Assembly (NCBI RefSeq): GCF_007860185.1
Contig: NZ_SJPY01000001.1
Span: 333,132-397,131, forward strand
From: Novipirellula aureliae
Lineage (GTDB): Bacteria > Planctomycetota > Planctomycetia > Pirellulales > Pirellulaceae
Reading direction: 5' to 3'
Length of the DNA: 64,000 nt
Shown here: positions 16,946 through 25,951 of the stretch, one piece after another
Layout: each line of letters begins with the position of its first letter
How positions within the stretch are numbered: the first letter of the stretch is position 1
Program-made: the position numbers and the translations under genes
Notes under the pieces: model-generated
The model's input: only the letters and a program-made list of their open reading frames with translations
Database searches by the model: none
What the model was told of the DNA's origin: nothing

Positions 16946-17986
16946 ATGGCGATTGGAATTGGCGTGGTTGGTTGCGGAATGATTGCTGGATTTCACGCAA
17001 AGGCGATCGCCGACGCGAACGGGGCCGAATTGATCGGCGGTGTCGATCGTAGTCCTGATTTGGCAAAGAACTTTGCTGAAAAGAACGGGTGCAAAGCCTA
17101 CAATACCCTGGCCGAGATGCTGGCCGATCCAGCGATTGATGCGGTTTCAATCTGCACCCCCAGCGGCGTTCATATGGACCCGGCCGTTGAGGCGGCACAA
17201 GCGGGTAAGCATGTCTTCGTCGAAAAACCGCTGGAAATCACCACCGAACGCTGCGACAAGATTATCCAGGCCTGCGAAAAATCGGACGTACGGCTAGCGG
17301 TCACCTTTCAAAGCCGTTTCCACAAATCGAGTCAAATCGTCAAAAAAGCGGTCGATGAAGGGCGCTTCGGAACGATCACCATGGGTGACGCCTACGTGAA
17401 ATGGTTCCGCACCCAAGAGTATTATGACAGCGGGGCTTGGCGTGGCACTTGGGCTCTCGATGGCGGCGGGGCGCTGATGAACCAAGCGGTCCATAGCGTC
17501 GATCTTTTGCTATGGTTGATGGGCGATGTCAAGGAAATCAGCGCGATGACAACGACCGCGACGCACGAGCGAATCGAGGTTGAGGATATCGCCGTCGCAA
17601 CGCTGCGGTTCGCCAACGGTGCGCTCGGGGTGATTGAAGCGACGACAACCGCTTTTCCAGGGACGCTCAAACGGATTGAAATCAGCGGTAGTCTCGGGAC
17701 CGCGATCATCGAAGAAGAAGATATCAAAATGTGGCAATTCGCTCACGAGCACGAAAACGATCAACACATCCGAGACACAATGATCGGTAAAACGGAGACC
17801 GGTGGTGGTGCGGCGGATCCGTCGGCCATCGGGCACCACGGTCACACAATGTTGTTCGAAGAGTTTGTCGCCGCGATCGATGAAAAACGCGCTCCCGCAA
17901 TCGATGGCCATGAGGGCCGACGCAGTATCGAAGTGATCGAAGCGATCTACCAGAGTGCAAAAAGCGGGCAAGTGATTGAACTTTAG
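16946..17986 (+). CDS. Gfo/Idh/MocA oxidoreductase
   Basis: A 346-residue NAD(P)-dependent dehydrogenase: Rossmann motif VVGCGMIAGFHAKAI at residues 7-21, lysine motif FVEKPLEIT (about 91-99), the mid-domain WRGTWALDGGGALMNQAVH motif with the proposed catalytic histidine, and the two-domain C-terminus. The family oxidises or reduces hydroxyls of sugars and inositols; this subgroup is very common in planctomycetes. It stands alone, with an AGCGGAGAAAGAG stretch before the ATG. Substrate cannot be read from sequence. Confidence 0.88.
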   Translation: MAIGIGVVGCGMIAGFHAKAIADANGAELIGGVDRSPDLAKNFAEKNGCKAYNTLAEMLADPAIDAVSICTPSGVHMDPAVEAAQAGKHVFVEKPLEITTERCDKIIQACEKSDVRLAVTFQSRFHKSSQIVKKAVDEGRFGTITMGDAYVKWFRTQEYYDSGAWRGTWALDGGGALMNQAVHSVDLLLWLMGDVKEISAMTTTATHERIEVEDIAVATLRFANGALGVIEATTTAFPGTLKRIEISGSLGTAIIEEEDIKMWQFAHEHENDQHIRDTMIGKTETGGGAADPSAIGHHGHTMLFEEFVAAIDEKRAPAIDGHEGRRSIEVIEAIYQSAKSGQVIEL

Positions 17987-18015
17987 TCGCCTGTCATGGA
18001 TAAGAACCAGCGTTG

Positions 18016-18072
18016 TGTCGTGGATTTTGTTAGAGATCCACATGTGCCAGGATCTTTAACAAGATCCACTAC
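18016..18072. repeat. Inverted pair of GTGGATCTTGTTAAAGATCC-type palindromes
   Basis: A degenerate copy at about 18016-18038 faces an exact reverse copy at 18050-18072 (GGATCTTTAACAAGATCC). The second copy overlaps the stop codon of the minus-strand gene ending at 18069. The same element occurs three times between nifD and nifK (32648-32743) and once, degenerate, at 58271. Confidence 0.85.
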
Positions 18073-19016
18073 CTGACCAATTCACAGTAATCGGGTCGCT
18101 CGGCAGCGGTTTGGTGCCGGAATGATTTGACGATCTTGTCTCCAAAAATCACGAACGCTCCAGGCATCTGGAAGCCATCACCACCGAGTTTGCCCACCCC
18201 ATGACGGTTGACAATCGCAACCCAAAAACCTCGCCACCAGACCGAGGGCCCCAACAATTCTCGCACCGCGCCGCGGCGTAAGTGATAACTGCGATAGAGC
18301 TTGCGAGTCGGGTCACTGATGCGGTCGACATCACCAAGCGAGTAGCTGGTGAAATACTTATGCGTTTCTGCGTTTTCGGCGCCCATGTGGACGAGCACGA
18401 TATTGGCAGATTGCTCAATCTTGTCTCGACGAACCTCAATGTCGGCCAACGCTTCGCGGCAAAACGTACACCCGCTGTGACGCAAAAATACCAATAGCGC
18501 TGGTCGGTCACGATTCAGTTCGCTTAGCGTCTTGCCATGCTGAGATAAAAACGCTTGGTTGGCTTCGGCAATCGTCATCGGCACGCTATCCTCCATCGGT
18601 GCACTGTCGTTACGCATTGCGGCCAGCAAGATGCCAGCAAATGGAATGATCCAGATCAAATCGTTGCTCAAGCTGAGCCACAACCATTCGCCCGGCAACC
18701 GGCCTGGGGTGGACGGATCGATCATCAGCACGTTCCAAAGCATCCCAATCGGGCCAAAAAGCTTGCCCAAAAAACCAACCAAAACGATGGGCCAATGCCT
18801 TAGTGGGTCGAACGCCGCAATCCCATAGCCGATTCCGTAAACACCAACGATCATCCCAACGCATTGCCAAATGCCTGGATACAAAGGTGTGGCGATGCCA
18901 GTTAATTCGAACAGCTGATCGGGAAACAATACCACCCAACCGCCCCAACACAAATTGTAGCTCGCTGCGGCAATCAGCACCCATTTCATCCAAGGTCGGT
19001 AGGATTCGGTTTGCAT
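18069..19016 (-). CDS. Membrane protein fused to a peroxiredoxin-like domain
   Basis: A protein of 315 residues. Residues 1-135 hold four hydrophobic helices with GGWVVLFPDQLFELTG and conserved polar turns. Residues about 150-315 form a thioredoxin-fold AhpC/PRX-like domain with the redox pair in RHSGCTFCREALADI (CxxC). The arrangement tethers a thiol redox domain to the membrane, probably facing the cytoplasm. Peroxide reduction or disulphide exchange is plausible, not shown. The stop codon lies inside a palindromic repeat. Confidence 0.65.
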   Translation of the reverse strand: MQTESYRPWMKWVLIAAASYNLCWGGWVVLFPDQLFELTGIATPLYPGIWQCVGMIVGVYGIGYGIAAFDPLRHWPIVLVGFLGKLFGPIGMLWNVLMIDPSTPGRLPGEWLWLSLSNDLIWIIPFAGILLAAMRNDSAPMEDSVPMTIAEANQAFLSQHGKTLSELNRDRPALLVFLRHSGCTFCREALADIEVRRDKIEQSANIVLVHMGAENAETHKYFTSYSLGDVDRISDPTRKLYRSYHLRRGAVRELLGPSVWWRGFWVAIVNRHGVGKLGGDGFQMPGAFVIFGDKIVKSFRHQTAAERPDYCELVR

Positions 19017-19062
19017 GGATGTGAAGCTCGATTAGGAAGTGTCTGGCCGAAGGCTTTCGTCC

Positions 19063-19089
19063 CTAGCCCGGATGAATCATCCGGGCTAG
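19063..19089. repeat. CTAGCCCGGATGA palindrome over a stop codon
   Basis: Arms of 13 bp (CTAGCCCGGATGA and TCATCCGGGCTAG) around a one-base centre. The right arm contains the stop codon of the minus-strand gene ending at 19086. Parts of the same motif reappear at 58938-58960 and 59030-59042. It could act as a transcript-end hairpin. Confidence 0.8.
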
Positions 19090-20240
19090 CGCATTCCGAA
19101 CGCACCGTTATAAAGGCTTCGCTTGCTTGTTTTGGGAACAGCAATCGGCGATGGATTGATGTCGAACGGGATCATAGCTGCATGGTTTGCTGCAATCCCT
19201 TTTTGGCCCATCGGTCGAGCGTAACGCTCATTGAACGCACGATATTTTTCAATCGTTTGGCGCACATCGCGGGCGTATTCGAAACGCTTGTCGGGCAGTT
19301 CGCGTCCTAGCACGTCGAAACTACCTACGGTCACCAACGATCGCGTGCGATCATGAAATTGGTACGCTTCGACTCCGTCGCTTCGTAGTTTTTTCACCAT
19401 TTTGTCTGCGTCGGCAGCGAACTTGTCCAAGCGTTTCCCGCTGGGCTCAAATTCTTTCTCTTTGTGACCATCGACAATCGTTCCCAAACCTTCAAAGGTA
19501 GCAACGACAACCGTGTATTTTCCTGGACAGGTCAACAAGTTGTATTCCTTGCCTTCATTCAGCTGACGAACAAATGAATCCACCTGAGGTGCATTGAAGT
19601 ACTCTTCCGGCAGCATTGGGTTTCGCGTCACGAACGCATTAGCCATCGGTCCGAGCGTTTTGTCACGGCGAATGGACAATAGTTTGCGGCTCATCGCTTT
19701 CACACTGGTCACCGGATTGATACCACTGGTCTCCTTTGCTATTTCTTCTTTGTCTTGAAAGACCGGCAATTTTGCCGTTTTTAGAATTTGCAAATCATGA
19801 TCAATACTCTCATTCTCGACACGATCGTATTCACCGACGAGTACCGCGTAGGCCTCGTACTGATAAGGGTTCGCATACCGTTGGTGGCGTGATCGGCGGT
19901 CCGTGTCGACCGTACCCGTAAAATCGAATTTTTCGCGGTAAATAAATGCGGGTAATCCCAGTTCACTGCGAATTTCTAAGGCCAATCGATGGGCGCGATC
20001 CCGAGCTCCCTCACCCACACAAGTCGAAGCCAAGATCAACCACGGCCCATCTTCTAGCGTCAGTTCGTAATCCGCGTCTACGTCCGCTTCAACACTCGGT
20101 GTCGACCGGAACATACGAAGCAGATCGGGTGGTCCCGCATCCACGGAGTCGCTGAAGCACGCTCCGCAAACCGCAACAGCGAGTAAGGAGGAGAAAACAA
20201 ATTTTGGTAACCACGAAGGGTGACGTGACGTTGAGAGCAT
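19086..20240 (-). CDS. Secreted hypothetical protein
   Basis: A 384-residue protein if started at the ATG at 20240; the frame is open to 20696, but that stretch is basic and low in protein character. A hydrophobic segment at about residues 12-30 (FVFSSLLAVAVCGACFS) is a signal peptide or anchor. The mature part has two alpha/beta modules (GPWLILASTCVGEGARDRAH and GKYTVVVATFEGLGTIVDG) with long charged helices, vaguely like SPOR-type repeats. Family not recognised. Only a 70-bp spacer separates it from the downstream membrane/peroxiredoxin gene on the same strand. Confidence 0.6.
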   Translation of the reverse strand: MLSTSRHPSWLPKFVFSSLLAVAVCGACFSDSVDAGPPDLLRMFRSTPSVEADVDADYELTLEDGPWLILASTCVGEGARDRAHRLALEIRSELGLPAFIYREKFDFTGTVDTDRRSRHQRYANPYQYEAYAVLVGEYDRVENESIDHDLQILKTAKLPVFQDKEEIAKETSGINPVTSVKAMSRKLLSIRRDKTLGPMANAFVTRNPMLPEEYFNAPQVDSFVRQLNEGKEYNLLTCPGKYTVVVATFEGLGTIVDGHKEKEFEPSGKRLDKFAADADKMVKKLRSDGVEAYQFHDRTRSLVTVGSFDVLGRELPDKRFEYARDVRQTIEKYRAFNERYARPMGQKGIAANHAAMIPFDINPSPIAVPKTSKRSLYNGAFGMR

Positions 20241-20512
20241 TTGTCTTTTCCAGTCTAGGAAAGAAGGATCTTCTTGTAAGAAGTCACTGATTAACAAAAA
20301 TGACCTCGTGGTGAAAAGAGCGGTAACCAGGGATTTTTTCTGAAAAGGGCACACCAAAACGCTAGCGAGTTCAATTGAGGTCGTATCGGCTTGAATGCTG
20401 TATAGGCAGGGAGTCACAACTTGGTAGCCACCCGTCGTCTTCTCCGCCGAGACAAGCTCGACGGAAGGAAGTTTCATGCGACGACATCGGCGATAGCCTG
20501 GACTCCAACGGC

Positions 20513-21430
20513 TCAACCGCGAATCAGGTCCACGAGCGTTTGTAGGGCATTGGTTAATTGGCGTCCTTTGCGGAAAGCAGCGACCACGTTGACTTGACCC
20601 AATTGGTGCGCCAGTGAGCGGGTTTTGACCGCTCGAGTTAAATGCCCCGCCGCATGGCTGGCGATGATGCCGACCCCTAGACCCGCTCGGACGCAAGCGA
20701 TCGTGATCGCACTGTTGTCGGTCTCCGCTACGATTCGCAGAGGATAGCTGAGCCCCAAACGAAAATGTGCCTGCTCGAACTGCTGACGCCCGATCGTTTG
20801 TGAGCTACCCACAATCAACGGCTCGCCTTGAAGGTCTTCAAGCGTCAACTGGGAATGACGAATCAAGCGGTGACGCGGCGGCAAAGCAGCCAAGTACTCA
20901 AGCGGGTACAAGGATTGATAATCGATCCCCTCCGCAATCAAATTCTTTGGGGGTTCAATTAGCAATGCCAAATCAGCGTGCCCGTCGAGTATGAGTCGCT
21001 GGGCCGTCGCATTGTCGGCGGTTCGTAAACGCATGGTCGCATTTGGGTACTCCTTCTGGAATCGAGCTAGGGGCGTACCGAGCTCTTCCATCATCATCCG
21101 CGATCCGGTTACCAAGCGGATGTGTGTCGCGGATTGGTCGGCTTGTTCTGCTAAACGGTCAAAGGTTGATGCGACATTGGCCAACAACGGGCGCAGCATT
21201 TCGTAAAGTGCGTCACCGCTAAGGGTGGAAACGATACTGCGACCCGAACGCGCAAACAATTTGGTTTGATAAATTTTCTCGAGCGTTTTTACCTGTTCCC
21301 AAATGGTCGGCGTGGCCAAACCAAGTTCCTCTGCGGCACCTGCATAGCTACCATGCTCATAGACACGACAAAACGTACTAATTTGCTGGATTGTCAACGA
21401 ATCGGCTCGAAGGTGATTCAGCTCTGGCAT
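20513..21430 (-). CDS. LysR-family transcriptional regulator
   Basis: A 305-residue LTTR with an N-terminal winged helix-turn-helix (residues 13-75, ISTFCRVYEHGSYAGAAEEL) and a periplasmic-binding-protein-like effector domain (about 100-300). It is divergent from the MFS/oxidoreductase/OtnK/OtnC operon. A TTCATT-N11-AATGAA dyad lies three bases from its start codon, so it very likely controls itself and the operon. A second, nearly identical control region precedes the operon at 42201, suggesting one regulon. The inducer is presumably the sugar acid or an intermediate. Confidence 0.9.
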   Translation of the reverse strand: MPELNHLRADSLTIQQISTFCRVYEHGSYAGAAEELGLATPTIWEQVKTLEKIYQTKLFARSGRSIVSTLSGDALYEMLRPLLANVASTFDRLAEQADQSATHIRLVTGSRMMMEELGTPLARFQKEYPNATMRLRTADNATAQRLILDGHADLALLIEPPKNLIAEGIDYQSLYPLEYLAALPPRHRLIRHSQLTLEDLQGEPLIVGSSQTIGRQQFEQAHFRLGLSYPLRIVAETDNSAITIACVRAGLGVGIIASHAAGHLTRAVKTRSLAHQLGQVNVVAAFRKGRQLTNALQTLVDLIRG

Positions 21431-21432
21431 CG

Positions 21433-21500
21433 TTCATTAGGTAGTTTCGAATGAAAGAACGATATTATACAATGGAACCGCTGACTTGTCGCTGTTACAT
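21433..21500. promoter_or_regulatory. LysR box and promoter region, copy A
   Basis: An LTTR-type dyad TTCATT (21433-21438), an 11-bp spacer and AATGAA (21450-21455), followed by ATTATACAATGGAACCG (21464-21480) and ACTTGTCGCTGTTA. The same order and spacing recur at 42075-42140. TATACAAT may serve as a -10 element. The MFS start codon is about 113 bp beyond the dyad. Confidence 0.75.
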
Positions 21501-21567
21501 TCTAGCCTGGATGATTTATTAGTCACGGTTGCAACAATGCACTTCCTTCCTTTGCAAGGCCTACCGG

Positions 21568-22884
21568 ATGCGAATTCCCGCGCGAGCGATTTTGGTTGCG
21601 GCAACGTTCATGTTGTCCGTATTGCTGTACGTTGATCGCGTCTGCATCTCGGCAGCCAAACAGGACGTGACACGTGATTTGTCGCTCAGCGATCAACAGA
21701 TGGGCTGGGTCTTTGCCGCCTTCTCGCTCGGCTATGCGTTGTTCCAAACCCCCGCCGGTTCCCTTGCGGATCGCTTTGGTCCACGGCGTGTTTTGGCAAG
21801 CATTGTGGCCATTTGGTCTGTCTTTACAGGACTGACGGCGGCAGCCGGTTCCTTGGCGTCAATGCTCGTCATCCGATTTTTATTCGGCGCGGGCGAGGCA
21901 GGTGCGTTTCCAGGCATGGCACGGGCGATGTACTCGTGGATTCCCATGCAGGAACGGGGACTGGTCCAGGGGATCAATTTCTCCGGATCAAGGATTGGTG
22001 CTGCCGTAACGTTGCCGCTCGTCGCCGGTTTGATTGCCCAATTTGGTTGGCGTCCAACGTTTGTAATCTTGATGATTGTCGGGTTCATTTGGTCCGTTGC
22101 TTGGTTGCTTTACTTTCGCGATGACCCCGCGGACGCAAAATGGCTTAGTGAGAGGGAGAGTGAATACATTTTGGCCAATCGGCAAAGCGACTCGCCAGTA
22201 ACGAATCCGGCATCGGACCCGGCATCGAATCCGGCATCGGATTCATTGACGACGCCAGCGACCGATGCCGAGTCTTTGCTGAAAACGATCCTTCGCTCGG
22301 GCAATGTTCGTGCTTTGTGTTTGCAGTACTTCGCTTCTAACTTTATTTTCTTCTTCGGTTTGACGTGGTTTTTCCCACAATTGATGACGCGTTATGGATT
22401 GACTGGGATGCAGGCCAGTTTGTTTACCGCGGTGCCGATGATGTTTGGCGCGTTTGGCAATTGGGCGGCCGGTTGGTGGGTCGATCGTTTGTACTCTCAA
22501 GACAAATGGCGTTTGTCACGTCGATTGCCTGCAGCAACCGGCTTTGCGTTGGCGGGAATCGGGATCGTCGGCAGCGCCTATGCATCCACGCCACTATCGT
22601 CGTCGATGTGGTTTAGTTTGTGCATCTTTGGTGCCGACATGACGCTGTCCCCCTCCTGGAGCACGTGCGTGGATATTGGGAAATCGCGGGCGGGTGTGGT
22701 CTCGGGGATGATGAATATGGCCGGAAACGTTGGCGCCTTCGTCACGTCGCTTGCGTTTCCTTATCTGCTGGAGTGGACCGGTTCTCCACTTCCCTTTTTC
22801 TACATCGCGGCAGTATTAAACTTGCTCGCGATTGGCATGTGGTTTCGTATCGATCCGACCGTGCCGCTACAGGAGTCTGCTTGA
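21568..22884 (+). CDS. MFS transporter of the anion:cation symporter type
   Basis: A permease of 438 residues with 12 predicted helices and a central loop rich in small residues (about 205-235, repeated NPASDPASNPASD). The start region (VLLYVDRVCISAAKQDVTRDL) and the loop motif PAGSLADRFGPRR are characteristic of the ACS family, which imports hexuronates, aldonates and related acids with H+ or Na+. The ATG at 21568 is chosen; 13 residues upstream lack family character. Its stop overlaps the next start. As first gene of the operon it probably imports the sugar acid. Confidence 0.85.
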   Translation: MRIPARAILVAATFMLSVLLYVDRVCISAAKQDVTRDLSLSDQQMGWVFAAFSLGYALFQTPAGSLADRFGPRRVLASIVAIWSVFTGLTAAAGSLASMLVIRFLFGAGEAGAFPGMARAMYSWIPMQERGLVQGINFSGSRIGAAVTLPLVAGLIAQFGWRPTFVILMIVGFIWSVAWLLYFRDDPADAKWLSERESEYILANRQSDSPVTNPASDPASNPASDSLTTPATDAESLLKTILRSGNVRALCLQYFASNFIFFFGLTWFFPQLMTRYGLTGMQASLFTAVPMMFGAFGNWAAGWWVDRLYSQDKWRLSRRLPAATGFALAGIGIVGSAYASTPLSSSMWFSLCIFGADMTLSPSWSTCVDIGKSRAGVVSGMMNMAGNVGAFVTSLAFPYLLEWTGSPLPFFYIAAVLNLLAIGMWFRIDPTVPLQESA

Positions 22885-24704
22885 TGAATGCTTCGCTTGA
22901 ATCACCTTCGCCGTCAATCGAAAACCAGCGAGAACCAGCGAACCGGCGCGGGTTGTTGATCGGGGCAGGCTACTTTAGCGATTTCCATTTGGATGCTTGG
23001 CAACGGTGTAAACGGGCGAACATCGTGGCGGTTTGCGATCTGGATGCAACCAAGGCAAACGCCGCTGCGAAAAAATACGGCATCGAGCGATCCGTGACCG
23101 ACATCGCCGAAGCTCTCGCTTTGCCCGACATCGATTTCATTGATGTTGCGACGGGACCGACAAACCGATTCGAATTGATTCAGCAAGTCGTGCCACGCCG
23201 ATTACCAATCATTTGCCAGAAACCTTTGGCAAACGACTTTGCCGAGGCAACCAAGATTTTGGATCGGGTGCGATCGGCCGATGCCCCATTCATGGTTCAC
23301 GAAAACTTTCGTTTCCAGCCTTGGTATCGTGAAATCAAGCGATTGCTCGCTAAAGGGGTAATCGGTCACCGAGTACACACGATGACGATGCGAACACGGA
23401 TGGGAGACGGTTGGGGGCCAGACGCCTATCTAGGTCGTCAACCTTATTTCCGTACGATGCCGCGATTGCTGATCCACGAAACGGGTGTGCATTTTATCGA
23501 CACCTTTCGATTTTTGGCTGGCGAAGTGACCGAGTGTTCCGCAACAACCCGCCGCATCAATGACGTCATTGTCGGCGAGGATGCTTGCGTGTTGACGCTG
23601 CAAATGGAAAAGGGAGTGACGGCGATCTGGGATGCAAATCGCTACAACGAATTCAGTGGTAGCGATGCCGGTCACGATCCGAGATACACGTTTGGTCAGT
23701 TCCAAGTCGAGGCCGATGGAGGCACGATTTCGTTGGCAACCGATGGAACGATCACGATTGATCCACTCGGAAAGCCAGCGTACCAACACGCCTACACGCC
23801 TTCGCGGCATGGCTTTGCAGGCGATTGTGTGCTGGCATGCCAAGAGCATTTCTTAGACGTTCTCGATAACCGAGTCGCCTGCGAAACCTCGGCGGATGAA
23901 TACCAAAAAACGCTGTTAGTGGTCGAAGCGGCCTACGAATCGGCACAACGTCATCGACCCGTTGTTAGCCGTTTTGGCATTAGCCATAGCGCCGATGATC
24001 TTGATGTGAAAACCGGAGCTAACGCCCAAACGACTCAGGAAAGCGGTGCTGCTCGGCTTGGCCGCGTGATTGACCTCACTCGCCCATTGACGAGCACCGT
24101 GCCTGGCGTTCAGGTGGAACCGTGCAAAACGATCGAGAAGGACGGTTGGAATGCGACGACGCTGTCCCTCTATTCGCACTGCGGCACGCACATCGATGCA
24201 CCACGGCATTTTCTACCAAACGGTAAAACGCTCGATGCCCTCGATTTGTCGGTCTGCTCGGGTGCGGCCCGGTTGGTGAATCTGGCTGATACCCCCCCGC
24301 GCCACTTGATCTCCGTTGCCGATGTCATCGACTCGATCGGCGACGTTTTCCCAGACGATCGTTTGATTTTTCGAACGGATTGGCATCGTCGTTTCGGCAC
24401 CTCTGCCTACCGTGACGAGCTACCACGAATCTCGATCGAGTTGGCACATTGGCTTGTTGAGAAACAAGTGGCGCTGATCGGAGTCGAGCCACCTTCCGTT
24501 GCGGATGTCAACAACAAGGTCGAATTGACCGACGTGCATCAAACACTGTTTCGTGGTGGAGTCACGATCGTAGAAGGCTTGGTCAATTTAGATCAACTAC
24601 CACCATCCGAGTTTCAATTCATCGCGGTTCCTCTGAACATCGTTGGCGGTGATGGGTGTCCCGTACGCGCGATCGCAATCGTGAACGACGAGGTATCGGG
24701 ATGA
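22884..24704 (+). CDS. Gfo/Idh/MocA oxidoreductase fused to a cyclase-family hydrolase
   Basis: A 606-residue two-enzyme protein. Residues about 20-380 are a Gfo/Idh/MocA dehydrogenase (LLIGAGYFSDFH nucleotide motif, ICQKPLAND in place of the usual EKP, HETGVHFIDTFRFLAG). Residues about 392-606 are a PF04199 cyclase/kynurenine-formamidase-like metal hydrolase with the signature SHCGTHIDAPRHF. The ATG at 22884 overlaps the MFS stop; the stop overlaps the OtnK start. In tetronate pathways a dehydrogenase makes the 3-oxo acid for OtnK; here this half could do that, while the hydrolase half could open a lactone. Both roles are inferred. Confidence 0.8.
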   Translation: MNASLESPSPSIENQREPANRRGLLIGAGYFSDFHLDAWQRCKRANIVAVCDLDATKANAAAKKYGIERSVTDIAEALALPDIDFIDVATGPTNRFELIQQVVPRRLPIICQKPLANDFAEATKILDRVRSADAPFMVHENFRFQPWYREIKRLLAKGVIGHRVHTMTMRTRMGDGWGPDAYLGRQPYFRTMPRLLIHETGVHFIDTFRFLAGEVTECSATTRRINDVIVGEDACVLTLQMEKGVTAIWDANRYNEFSGSDAGHDPRYTFGQFQVEADGGTISLATDGTITIDPLGKPAYQHAYTPSRHGFAGDCVLACQEHFLDVLDNRVACETSADEYQKTLLVVEAAYESAQRHRPVVSRFGISHSADDLDVKTGANAQTTQESGAARLGRVIDLTRPLTSTVPGVQVEPCKTIEKDGWNATTLSLYSHCGTHIDAPRHFLPNGKTLDALDLSVCSGAARLVNLADTPPRHLISVADVIDSIGDVFPDDRLIFRTDWHRRFGTSAYRDELPRISIELAHWLVEKQVALIGVEPPSVADVNNKVELTDVHQTLFRGGVTIVEGLVNLDQLPPSEFQFIAVPLNIVGGDGCPVRAIAIVNDEVSG

Positions 24705-25951
24705 CGTCGCAGAGACTCGGATGTATTGCAGACGATTACACCGGAGCGACCGATTTATGTTCGATGCTAGTTCGTAGCGGGCGTCGAGTGGTTCAGTGCT
24801 TCGGGGTTCCCGAATTGGCTAGCGGCCAGAACCTGAGTGATGCGGATGCCGTTGTGGTGGCGCTGAAGTCACGGTCGATTCCCGCGCCGGAAGCGGTTGA
24901 CGAATCGTTGTCGGCACTACGGTTTCTTCAATCATGGGGTGGGGATCGATTTTTCTTCAAGTACTGCTCGACCTTTGATTCAACCAAGCAAGGCAATATC
25001 GGACCCGTTGCTGACGCATTGGGCACCGCACTTGACGTGGACCGGTTGATGTTCTGTCCGGCCTTTCCTGAGAATGGACGCACCGTTCACTGCGGTCATT
25101 TGTTTGTCGACGGCGTGCCACTCAGCGAAAGCGGGATGCGTAACCATCCGCTCAACCCGATGACTGACAGTAACCTCGTGCGAGTCTTGCAGGCTCAGAC
25201 ATCTCATTCGGTCGGTTGGCTCTCGACTCACGGCAAATCTGCCAATCCGAATGCATCGCGGATCATTGTTGATGCGATCACGGATGATGATCTGCGTGCC
25301 GTTGCTGATATCGCCAGCTCGGAGCGGTTGTTAACGGGTGGTTCTGCAATCGCTCGCTACTGGGCCGACGCCGCCCAAATCCGCTGCTCTGGCGGACCGA
25401 CGGAGACACGATCGACGGATCACGACAAGGGTCCCTGCGTAATACTGGCGGGCAGTTGTTCCGATGCGACTCGCACACAGGTCGCCGAGTTTGAGCAAAC
25501 GCATCCGGTTTTGCACCTCAACGTTGCCGATACCGCCAACATCGAATCAATCGCTGGCATGGCACTGAAATGGTGTTCAAATCATTGGAATCGCCAAGGC
25601 GATCAGCCGCCCGTGGTTTTGATCAGTTCGGCTGAGAATTCGCAAGCGGTCGATGCGGCTCGCCAGCAGTGGGGCGAGCGAGAGGCGGCCGAGAGAACCG
25701 AAGCGATTTTCGCATTGATCTCCGTTGGCCTCCGAGAGCAAGGGATCACGCGTCTCATCGTCGCTGGCGGTGAAACCTCTGGAACGGTCGTCGCTGCGCT
25801 GAAGATTCCCGCTGTACGGATTGGACGCGAGATCGCACCCGGCGTGCCATGGGTAACCTCGATCGGCGAGCCTACCATTTCGTTGGCTTTAAAATCTGGC
25901 AATTTTGGTGGCAAGAGTTTCTTCTTCGATGCACTGGAGACATCCCCATGA
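24701..25951 (+). CDS. Four-carbon acid sugar kinase (OtnK/DtnK-like)
   Basis: A 416-residue DUF1537-family kinase: N-terminal domain starting LGCIADDYTGATDLC, which is the family signature, and a C-terminal nucleotide-binding domain with VILAGSCSDATRTQ and the LIVAGGETSGTVVAAL motif. OtnK-type enzymes phosphorylate 3-oxo-tetronates, DtnK phosphorylates D-threonate, at the 4-hydroxyl. Length is normal. It overlaps both neighbours by 4 bp, so the operon is tightly coupled. The order kinase then OtnC-type aldolase supports a tetronate-like substrate, though five- and six-carbon acids also use this family. Confidence 0.85.
   Translation: MTSQRLGCIADDYTGATDLCSMLVRSGRRVVQCFGVPELASGQNLSDADAVVVALKSRSIPAPEAVDESLSALRFLQSWGGDRFFFKYCSTFDSTKQGNIGPVADALGTALDVDRLMFCPAFPENGRTVHCGHLFVDGVPLSESGMRNHPLNPMTDSNLVRVLQAQTSHSVGWLSTHGKSANPNASRIIVDAITDDDLRAVADIASSERLLTGGSAIARYWADAAQIRCSGGPTETRSTDHDKGPCVILAGSCSDATRTQVAEFEQTHPVLHLNVADTANIESIAGMALKWCSNHWNRQGDQPPVVLISSAENSQAVDAARQQWGEREAAERTEAIFALISVGLREQGITRLIVAGGETSGTVVAALKIPAVRIGREIAPGVPWVTSIGEPTISLALKSGNFGGKSFFFDALETSP

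Noticed and set aside
20241-20696. Upstream extension of the secreted hypothetical protein
   Set aside because: Basic, low-quality residues precede the signal peptide; the ATG at 20240 is the better start.
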